A stretch of 64,000 nt of DNA from Arctopsyche grandis (taxonomy: Eukaryota; Arthropoda; Insecta; Trichoptera; Hydropsychidae). The notes below the pieces were generated by a model. That model saw only the letters and a list, made by a program, of their open reading frames with translations, was not told the origin of the DNA and did not search any database. The translations under genes and the position numbers were made by a program. The stretch is from assembly GCF_051622035.1 (NCBI RefSeq), contig NC_135360.1:9290001-9354000 (forward strand), in the 5' to 3' direction. The stretch's first letter is position 1; the number at the start of each line of letters is the position of its first letter. Shown piece by piece: positions 25,312-34,013 of this stretch.

Positions 25312-25470
25312 GTCCAGCGTTGCTCTTGTGTTTTTTTTTTGCGGTATTTTAACTCCTAAGATCCAAGCTCTCAACAAAACACGATACTAAGCTAAGAACC
25401 TTAAGGTATTGAATCACTTATTCCGTAGTGGATAAACCCACTTGTGTAGTACTAAGAGCAACAACCAAGC
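25312..25470 (+). repeat. Second copy of the 17262-17830 repeat, without the LTR
   Basis: It aligns with 17285-17345 and 17756-17830 in the same orientation, and reads CACGATACTAAGCTA where the other copy holds a solo LTR. It therefore acts as an approximate empty site. Confidence 0.7.
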
Positions 25471-25743
25471 GATATTAATAACAAACACGTAAAGCGAGAA
25501 ATTAAACGTACCTATGTACTATGTATGTATGTATAATATGTATGCATATGTCTATGAATACTCTTTATTGAAAATATTCAATATTATTTCAAGTATTATA
25601 AAAATTAATAGTAAAAGTTCAGTGAAAATTATCAACTTTCAGTAGATAAACATATTTATTATCACGGGAAGCTCCATAATTTTAAATAATATAATATTCA
25701 TTATTATATTGCAGATGCACCCTATTACTTGTGAAAAATTATT

Positions 25744-25868
25744 TTAATCTCCAATATATTTTCCACAGAAAATTATATCATCCTTGTTCATCAACATATA
25801 GAAGAATGGGTGATCGGCTGTGAAATATTCTTCGTCAATTCGAGCTGAATCTGCTACAACTCTTAATT
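25744..25868 (-). other. Alternative terminal exon b of serpin B (RCL with P1 Asp)
   Basis: 125 bp, preceded by a TTGATTTCAG acceptor and ending in a stop. With the upstream G it encodes ELRVVADSARIDEEYFTADH and onward through PFFYMLMNKDD to KYIGD. Counting from P15 Gly of the shared hinge, P4 to P1 are V-V-A-D and P1' is Ser. The reading frame is intact, and the C-terminal serpin core after FTADHPF is almost identical to exon a. It is the distal copy, 319 bp downstream of exon a. Confidence 0.85.
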
Positions 25869-28392
25869 CTGAAATCAAAAATCCTTTTTGTAGTTAGTAC
25901 TTACCTCCTTTTTTACACACGTTAAAAATTAAACACGTCGGTGGTGTCTTCTAGAAGATTTCCCCCCGCCGGAAAAAAAAAAAAGTTAAGGTTGGCCCTA
26001 TGCATTTAAGATCGGTATTATTCAGTTTCAGTGTCACACGCGAGAACTGAGACAGTGAGACCGCATATTAATAAGGTAGACAAAAGGTGGAAGAGAAAAA
26101 CATTAAATACGAATGTTAATATTTCATTATATGCATTACAACTAATAATGTTAACATATTGGAGAAGCTACTCTTTAAAGTTATAATTTAATCTCCAATA
26201 TATTTTCCACAGAAAATTATATCATCTTTGTTCATCAACATATAGAAGAATGGATGATCAGCCGTGAAGAATACTGCATCATTTCTAAGTGACTCTATTT
26301 GAATTTTAAATGCTGAAATGAAAATTTATATTTACTGTCTATACTTTGTTTTTTGATACTACAGTTTTTATTGAAAAAACCTGTAACAACGCCAGCTTCA
26401 GTTCCATGCTCATTGACTTCAATGAAAGCCTTTTGTTTAGCATCTGATACGAACAGTTGTTCGGGGTTTTTTAATAAATTATGTAAATCTGCCTTCTGCT
26501 TATTGAAAATCAGTTTTATTCCGAGCTAAAAAAAAAACAGAATTACATACAAACAATAATAAACAAATAGACCAAGAAATTGTGGTAACACGACACATAC
26601 TTCCGGTAAAACATGTTTCAGATCAATGGTTGATTCAATCTTGAATTTCGGAATACCAACATGGACTTCTGTTTTTCTCATTTTATTTATAATATTGACC
26701 ATGTTGGCGCCATAAAGTTTTTCTTCTAAGGCCGCAAGTCCATCGACTTTTCTGGGTAAAATTATGGCTAAATATGTGTCGTTGTTTTTATAAGGTAATG
26801 CCAAAATCTAATGTTATGAAGCAAATAATCAATATCAGCATGACATAATATATACCGGTCTCCGTGACGAGACAGAATGTTAAATGACAGAAAACGCCAA
26901 TATCGGAAGGCAAAGATCGAAAATCGAATGATCTTAAGTCGAAAGATCAAAAAAAAAAGGTGCATGGTAAACGGTACATACTCACTTAATTTGCGCGAGC
27001 AGGATACAACAGGAACAAGAGAAACAGGCTTTTCCTCCCGTATTAATGTGCGCGCGCAGAATACGGGAGGAAAAGCATGTTCCTCTTGTTCCTGTTGTAT
27101 CCTGCTCGCGCAAATTAAGTGAGTATGTACCGTTTACCATGCACCATTTTTTTTGATCTTTCGACTTAAGATCTTTCGATTTTCGATGTTTGCCTTCCGA
27201 TATTTGCGCTTTCTGTCATTTAACATTCTGTCTTCGTCACGTAGACCCTATATATACATACATATTAATATAAATAATCCAATCGAAATAATTACTTCAG
27301 AGTTCCATTCTGGTAGATTAGCATAAGGGAAATCGTCAGTTTGATACATTATGTCAACCTCAACTTTGTCAATTTTATTTTTCTTAAATTTAGTTTTTTG
27401 TACCGAACGTTTATCGAATGGATTTTCCCAATTACCCTACAATTAATAAATGTATATAACAAAAACACACACATATGCTATACCTAAATATTCGTTTGTT
27501 TCTTAGTACCTGGAAATAAATAGCATTAACCAGCATAATGCGAGTGTTCTCATCAAATATGTCTGGTGATACAAAATCCTTAATTTTATTATTAGTCTTA
27601 CTCTCAACCTTTAAAAATTAATAAAAATATACTTTAACACAACAGTTTAAAAATAAATCTCCATTAATTGGGCATTAAATAGTGCAAAATATACCCATTC
27701 ATTAATTGTATTAGCCGCTCGAGTGGCTTTTGAAAAATCGATATTTTCAACATCAGAAGAAAATTGATCTACAGCAACGGATTTAAACACCGGATCTAGT
27801 TTGAAGGCTTCGCCGTCTTTCACATATACTTTATTGGCAATGTTTAAAACTACTCCTTGAATATTGCTGAGCTTTCTCATTGTAGTTTGAAAAGTAGATT
27901 TTATCTGAAATAGAAGAATAAAAAATATTAACAATCCTCAACCAGAAAATTATATGTCGATATTTATAAAATTTCATTTACTATTTCTGAATCCGGCAAA
28001 TGAAGAGCATCGCTTATTTCCTTTTGGGTGTCACCACGGGCACCTGTGGACAGAAGTCCAAGGAGAACTTCAGCTGAAAGTGGCGACAATATTAAGCTCT
28101 TTCCAGTATTTTTGTTTGCAGTCTCCTATGCAGAAATAAAAAAAATAGTCTAATGTGTAAGTATTGCATAAGTTACGTTTAATTATGCATAATAGCAAAG
28201 AAATACTTTGTAGAATTCTAATGAAAATTGGTTTATTGTATTTGTTGTTTGATTACTTGGCGCTAATACAACAGACACAACCAGAAAGAAAAATATTAAA
28301 GCTGAAAAATAAAATGGTGTGTCATTATAAATGCAATTATATTTATATTGTATTATAATTATAATTATACAGAATTCAGATATCTTTTTCAT
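25744..28392 (-). CDS. Secreted serpin B with two alternative terminal exons (~395 aa)
   Basis: Close paralogue of serpin A. Shared coding exons: 28371-28392, 28207-28301, 27982-28125, 27695-27904, 27510-27608, 27296-27436, 26601-26807, 26381-26525; then either 26188-26312 or 25744-25868. Either choice gives 1188 nt in frame. MKKISEF plus SLIFFFLVVSVVLAP makes a signal peptide. Landmarks are SPLSAEVLLGLLSTGARGDT, NTINEWVESKTNNKI, NAIYFQGNWENPF, PRKVDGLAALEEK and the hinge EVNEHGTEAGVVT. The shared exons end one base into a codon, and both terminal exons start with the two bases that complete it. This matches the Manduca serpin-1 arrangement, where terminal exons are chosen exclusively. The 26808-27295 intron holds a MULE foldback MITE. 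The donor before the terminal exons, G|GTTTTTTC, is weak, which may favour regulated splicing. Confidence 0.9.
26188..26312 (-). other. Alternative terminal exon a of serpin B (RCL with P1 Glu)
   Basis: 125 bp, same length and phase as exon b, with a CATTTCAG acceptor. With the upstream G it encodes AFKIQIESLRNDAVFFTADH and the standard end KYIGD. P1 is predicted as Glu and P1' as Ser. It is the proximal copy and closely resembles the terminal exon of serpin A. Confidence 0.85.
26857..27247. mobile_element. MULE-type foldback MITE in serpin B intron
   Basis: Nearly the whole element is one inverted repeat of ~190-bp arms around a centre near 27045. The arms read GGTCTCCGTGACGAGACAGA ... TTAAGTCGAAAGATC ... 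CTCACTTAATTTGCGCGAGC. An 8-9-bp duplication ATATATAC flanks it. Related copies are at 31024-31418, 44374-44761 and partly 39320-39535. Long TIRs and 9-bp duplications (clearest in the other copies) fit Mutator-like elements. It has no coding capacity and lies between serpin exons without touching splice sites. Confidence 0.8.
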
Positions 28393-28484
28393 ATTGATAG
28401 TTTCTGGTTTCAGCGTCTGTTCACAACTGATGAAAAATAATCAACTAATGGTATACATGGACATACATACATATGTAAGTTCAA

Positions 28485-28505
28485 ATCAGTGCTTCTCATA
28501 CTTAT
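28485..28505 (-). promoter_or_regulatory. Conserved upstream block of serpin B
   Basis: The coding-strand sequence AATAAGTATGAGAAGCACTG ending in AT lies 93 bp upstream of the start codon, as in serpin A. Nearly every base is shared with the serpin A block, although the surrounding sequence differs. Confidence 0.45.
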
Positions 28506-29189
28506 TAACAAAAACCCTGTCCGCTGTTCTTATTCAAAATATTAGCCATTTGCTTTCATAAAATTTTAGTATGAACTTTAACAAATTATCATTACTACAG
28601 TCTCTATTCTGAGACTTTGGAAAGCACGGCACTAATTAATTGCTGTCAACAAAAATAATTCTATTTTGACTTTTGAGACTGATCATGTGAGGCAACGATT
28701 AAAATAATTTAACGAATGTTGTTTCAAAAATATACATATACAATATACAATAACATAACAACATGTATTCATATGTATTTATACTTATAATACTTACATA
28801 TATTTCACAACTATACATAATAATATAGTTCAAGCTACACTTTAAAGAAGCTCCAATATATTTCCCACAGAAAATTATATCATCTTTGTTCATCAACATA
28901 TATAAAAAAATGGATAATCAGCCGTGAATAAAACTTGATCATTTTAAGTGACTCCAGTCGAATTTTATATTCTGAAATGAACATTAACAAATTTACTACA
29001 ATACCTAATCTGAGACTTTGCACACCAACACGTTGGGAAGCATAGCGCTAGTTAATTGTTGTCAACAAAAGTAAATCTATTTTGACTTTTGACTCTGACC
29101 ATGTATGGCTACGATTAAATTAAATAGATACATATTATGTCAATGACCACATATGTATGTAATTGTATTGAAAATATTACAAATCTCCT

Positions 29190-29439
29190 GCAAACGACGC
29201 GGCTGCATGCTCATTTCATACTTTTGTCTCGACTTTTGCCTTTTTAAACATGTCAGAAAGATCCAACTCAATTTTAATAATTGCCAATCATCAATGCACA
29301 TCGAAATGTCATCTGCGCAACCCAGTGCATATCTCGTCTTTCGTAGTCTTAAATTCAAACAGTCGCGAATTTCGCTGGATGCATACATGCAGGCGCGTTG
29401 TTTGCAGAGATTTGAAGCAAAACTAAATATCGTGGGTGT
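29190..29439. repeat. Relic related to the interior of the 35034-35379 MITE
   Basis: CAGAAAGATCCAACTCAATT TTAATAATTG and neighbouring sequence match the interior of the MITE in serpin D, but the terminal inverted repeats are missing. The open frames on both strands here are incidental. Confidence 0.6.
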
Positions 29440-30866
29440 GTCTGTGTGGGTGTGTATTTTGGGGATATTTTTAACACCGTTAAACAAATTTTTTTCAAAT
29501 TTTTAAGTTGACCGGAAATGGTACCTCGCCTTATAGGTGTCCTCTTTTTTTAAGTTTTTGAATTCAATCCCAAACCACTGATTGAATCGGACTGAATTTT
29601 TTTTAAATATAATACAAATAATAATTTTTATAACCTCATATTTTTTAAATATTTCTATCTGAACCGGAAGCAGTACTTTTACTCTAGAGAATCGAAGTTT
29701 TTTATATTTTTTTCAGAAACCTTTTGTTTTATTGAACTGAAATTTCATATCTAGAAGTTTAAGTTTAATACCAAGTTAATTATAAAATTTAGTTAGCATC
29801 CGTCTACCGGAAGTAGCAGTTTACTTTAATTTTTTCGACCCTTTAAACATGTGTGTTCGTCACAAAAAAATTCAAGTATAATTCTTGTTGCAATTTGATG
29901 AAAATGAAAAAAAATTATTAAATTTTATAAACCGGAAGTGGGATTTTTTTCCTCGTAGAAAGGTCAAAAATGTTGTGCCCACTACTCTGTCCACACCCCT
30001 GAACGTATTAAGCTGAAAATTTATATTTCTATCCTTTGTGTACTAACTTAGAGCTGGTAGGGTTTTGGTCAGAATTCGTAAGCCGGAAGTAGTATTTTTT
30101 TAAAAAACAATATTTCATTATTTTTTCATTATTTTATTTTGACCTTTTAAATTGTTTTAAGCTTCTTGATATTTAATGTGTATAATAAAAATAGTGATTT
30201 TAAGTAAAAATAAAAAAAAATTACTTAATTTAATGAACCGGAAGTGGGATTTTTTTCCTCGTAGAAAGGTCAAAAATGTTGTGCCCACTACTCTGTCCGC
30301 ACCCCTGATCGTATTAAGCTGAAAATTTATATTTCTATTCTTTGTGTACTAACTTAGAGCTGGTAGGGTTTTGGTCAGAATTCGTAAGCCGGAAGTAGTA
30401 TTTTTTTTAAAAACAATATTTCATTATTTTTTCATTATTTTATTTTGACCTTTTAAATTGTTTTAAGCTTCTTGATATTTAATGTGTATAATAAAATAGT
30501 GATTTTAAGTAAAAATAAAAAAAAATTACTTAATTTAATGAACCGGAAGTGGGATTTTTTTCCTCGTAGAAAGGTCAAAAATGTTGTGCCCACTACTCTG
30601 TCCGCACCCCTGAACGTATTAAGTTGAAAATTTATATTTCTATTCTTTATGTACTAACTTAGAGCTGGTAGGGTTTTGGTCAGAATTTGTAAACCGGAAG
30701 TAGTATTTTTTTTTAAAACAATATTTCATTATTTTATTTTGACCTTTAAAATTATTTTTATTTTCTTGATATTTAATGAGTATAATACTGATAGTGATTT
30801 TTAGTAATAAAAAAAATTTGAACAAAATCTGATAACCGGAAGTAGATCTTTTGTTTTGTGCAAGTA
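29440..30866 (-). mobile_element. ACTTCCGGTT-block element, expanded copy
   Basis: Inverse-orientation relative of 20757-21720. It includes three direct copies of a ~305-bp segment (starting near 29931, 30236 and 30540), each carrying AACCGGAAGTGGGATTTTT and CTAACTTAGAGCTGGTAGGG. It ends exactly where serpin C exon 4 is cut. No coding sequence. Confidence 0.75.
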
Positions 30867-31023
30867 ACGGATTTGAACACTGGAGCTAGTTTGAACGCTT
30901 CGCCGTCTTTCACATATACTTTATTGGCAATGTTTAAAACTACTCCTTGAATATTGCGTACCTTTCCCATTGTAGATTGGAAAGTAGATTTTATCTGAAA
31001 TAGAAGGAAAAATATTAAAAATC

Positions 31024-31418
31024 CGGTCTCCCTCACGGGACCGAAAGTGAAACGCCCAAAAATGCAAATATCGGAAGGCACAGATCGAAAATGAAAAGAT
31101 CTTAAGTCAAAAGATCAAAAAAGAAAGGGTGCACGGTAAACGGTACTATGTATATATAATATATATGAGTGGCATGCGGTGAAATTATCTCTCTTTTTGT
31201 CATACAGCCTTGTTTAATGTGCGCGCGCAGAATACGGGAGGAAAAGCCTGTTCCTCTTCTTCCTGTTGTATCCTGCTCGCGCAAATTAAGTGAGTATGCA
31301 CGACGGGGGGAGAGACCCTTTTTTTATCTTTCTACTTAAGATCTTTCGATTGTCGATCTTTGCCTTCCGATATTTGCGTTTTCGGGCGTTTCACTTTCGG
31401 TCCCGTGAGGCAGACCCC
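31024..31418. mobile_element. MULE-type foldback MITE in serpin C
   Basis: Same family as 26857-27247, more diverged and with an altered centre. It is flanked by the 9-bp duplication TTAAAAATC (31015-31023 and 31419-31427). The ends read CGGTCTCC... and ...GGCAGACCCC. Confidence 0.85.
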
Positions 31419-32084
31419 TTAAAAATCATTTAAACCAGAAAATTATTTGTCGATATTTGTAAAATTTCATTAGCTATTTCTGAATCCGGCAAATGAAGAG
31501 CTTCGCTTATTTCCTTTTGGGTGTTACCACGAGCACCTGTGGACAGAAGTCCAAGGATAACCTCAGCTGAAAGGGGCGACATTATTAAGTTCTTTTCTGG
31601 ATTTTTAATTGCAGCCTCCTACACAAATCAAAAATATAGTAAGAAAATATAAATATTTTATAAGTTTTATTTATTTATTTTATAATTGCAAATAAATACT
31701 TTGTAGAATTCTAATGAAAATCCATTTATAACATTTGGTGCTTCTCTTTCAGTAAAAGGCGTTGATACAACGGACCCAACCAGAATGAAAAATATAAAAT
31801 CTGAAAAAAGCAATAATGTCTGTGATTTCTTTATTCACTAATGTGAAATTTCAAATATCATCACAAGTATTTCATTGTAAATAAACACTTTTTATATATA
31901 ATTCAAATAAGGATTGATTAGTTTTGATTATATGTAAACAAAAAAATACACTAATTTAAATTTTTCTCAGAATTTAATATTACAGAGTGCGTATATTTTT
32001 TTCATGGTGATACTGATTAGTTTTTCGCCTTGTGTCAACTAAAAATAAATTAAAAAACAATGTTATATATAGGCACCTAACTAA

Positions 32085-32105
32085 ATCAGTGTTTCTCAAT
32101 CTAAT
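32085..32105 (-). promoter_or_regulatory. Diverged upstream block of serpin C
   Basis: The coding-strand stretch ATTGAGAAACACTGAT, 80 bp upstream of the serpin C start, matches most of the A/B block (ATGAGAAGCACTGAT). The forward sequence CAGTGTTTCTCAA also resembles common hAT ends, so an element origin is possible. Confidence 0.3.
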
Positions 32106-32597
32106 TCATTCTGTAAACCAAAGTGCTTCTAACCAAGGATTTTTTTTCAACTCACTTCTTGTTCAGTCTTTTATTATAAAAAAATATTTTCAAATTATAT
32201 TATACAAGTTGTTTTACCAGGTTTCGCTCAGTATTTGTAATATAAACAGCTTAAACATGGCGAATCTAATAGTAAATATTCATTTGTTTTTTTATTAAAT
32301 TTATTTGAATCGAAAAAAAGATCGAATCGTCGTCATAGAAACTTTCCCAACAGTTCCCAACCGAAGTTAAAAACAAACCTACTTACATACATACAAAGTC
32401 TCTTTCGAAATTATACATATATTAGATATAAGTAACATATTATAACAGAGCCACACAACCCTCACACGCGATCTCGCTCACACGCGTTAGATATATAATA
32501 CATCAGTCACCGTCACCGCATCGAATAGTAGAAAAATTGAAAATGTTCGTTTACCATGAATACATATGAAAAGCGGGTAGTATATATATATATATAT

Positions 32598-32755
32598 CAG
32601 TGGTGTGCGGTAAAACTCTCTCCCCCGCCGTATAGCCTCACTTAATTTGCGCGAGCAGGATACAAGAGGAACAGGCTTTTCCTCCCGTATCCTGCCCGCG
32701 CACATTAAGCAAGGCTGTACGACAAAAACAGAGATAATTTCATCGCATGCCACTG
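32598..32755. mobile_element. Short hAT-like MITE
   Basis: It begins CAGTGGTGTGCGGT and ends GCATGCCACTG as an imperfect inverted repeat. The interior shares CTTAATTTGCGCGAGCAGGA with the centre of the MULE MITEs. It sits in a TA-rich stretch, so an ATATATAT duplication is uninformative. Frames across it are incidental. Confidence 0.65.
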
Positions 32756-32782
32756 ATATATATTATATATACATACATGTAC

Positions 32783-32794
<12 letters not shown>

Positions 32795-32861
<67 letters not shown>
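32795..32861. repeat. (TA)n microsatellite
   Basis: Pure TA dinucleotides flanked by ACATACATG on both sides. Confidence 0.95.
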
Positions 32862-32867
<6 letters not shown>

Positions 32868-32892
32868 CATGTAGTACCGTTTACGACAGTCA

Positions 32893-32945
32893 ACGTCACC
32901 TTGCGTCAAAGTTGACTTTTCGACCAACTTTGACGCAAGGTGACG
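32893..32945. other. 22-bp perfect hairpin
   Basis: ACGTCACCTTGCGTCAAAGT TG and its exact complement are separated by nine bases. A further partial copy of the stem (TACGTGACGCAAG) follows. Function unknown; it may be the core of a degraded palindromic element. Confidence 0.75.
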
Positions 32946-33295
32946 TATGCTACGTGACGCAAGTCACCAGTGCCGGTTGCCTTGCGACAATTATTAAGCG
33001 TCGGCGAGTATTTAAATCTGGTCGGAGCTTCTTTAAGCCGTGGCAAAAGTTTATGGCACTCTCCTTCTTCCCATCGTGACTTAGAAATATCATGCAGCCA
33101 TAATCTTTTGGGTTTTCTGAGCTGTTCTTCTTCTTCGCATATCAGCGATACTATGATTGCGTCTGTTGCGTCCATCTCGCTCCAGGGTACCGAACGAATG
33201 ATTGACATAATTTACTGCAGAGTGACGCATTGCTGTCGTTCATGTGCGGTTTACCTAATATTGCCGCACGCTGCCGTTCGTGTCGCAGACGCATA

Positions 33296-34013
33296 GTGCG
33301 GTCAGACCTTTAAGATCTTTCGATTTTCGATCTTTGCTTTGCGATATTTGCTTTTTCGATCTTTCGACTTTCGATGCCGTGATGTGGACCCATAATATAT
33401 ATGTGGTGCTATAGGCTTCTACATACGTCTGTCGCAGCACACAAGTAGAAAAAATTGCGGCCTTAGTTAAGAAACCCTGCTTGCATAATATTTCGTGGAC
33501 CCCAGTGAGAAAATCATAAAGGCACAAAGAGTATCAAATAAATTTATTCGAATTTTATGAAATTATTATGTAGATATGGCGGACAATTTCAATAGAGTAA
33601 TTATTTTCGAAAACGCATTTAAAACATTGATTTTGCGCTGAATTGTTGATGCGCTGAATTGTCGTCCGCTGAGTTGCCAACCTTCCCCATCTCTTTAATG
33701 AAAATATGATTTTCGTATAAATATTTAATATATTATTACTTATTAAATGGTTAACTCATCAAAAAACATTTATATTATTTTAATTAATCTTTTATTCACA
33801 AAATGTGAGACTTTGAATCTTGAAAATCAAATATTGCTCGCACGAGCCACAGCACCCCAATTCATTTTATCGGGCTGCTAATAATAATAACAAACAAAAA
33901 TTAAAATAGCACAATATTCATATATATTTAAAATGAATAATATTCATATATATTTAAAATGAATGTCATACATAGTCAAAGTGAAAATAAATAGTAAACA
34001 GTATATTCATAGT
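33296..34013. other. Non-coding spacer with a degenerate MULE MITE piece
   Basis: 33300-33395 contains TTAAGATCTTTCGATTTTCG and GATGCCGTGATGTGGACCC, a worn half of the MULE MITE family. The rest down to the serpin D stop holds no gene that I can support. Confidence 0.5.

Larger units (their letters stand above)
28849..32005 (-). pseudogene. Serpin C, broken by mobile-element insertion
   Basis: Remains of a fifth-duplicate-type serpin. Intact-looking 5' exons: 31984-32005 (MKKIYAL), 31700-31800 (signal peptide YFIFFILVGSVVSTPF) and 31475-31618 (NLIMSPLSAEVILGLL), the last with a GC rather than GT donor. Exon 4 (30866-30994) starts IKSTFQSTMGKVRNIQGVVL but stops at FKSV, where ACTTCCGGTT-element sequence begins. 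The next four exons are absent. A terminal exon remnant (28849-28971) still encodes MLMNKDDIIFCGKYIGA but has a one-base deletion near CTTAAAATG, a run-length change before TATATG and a lost stop codon. Its RCL start would have been EYKIRLES (P1 Glu). A MULE MITE also occupies the exon 3-4 intron. It could still yield a truncated secreted N-terminal fragment. Confidence 0.85.

Noticed and set aside
29140-29506. 115- and 117-codon overlapping frames on opposite strands
   Set aside because: Both lie in a relic shared with the interior of the serpin D MITE; no recognisable domain.
32906-33527. 90-108-codon overlapping frames
   Set aside because: They show no family motif and overlap on both strands; not supported.
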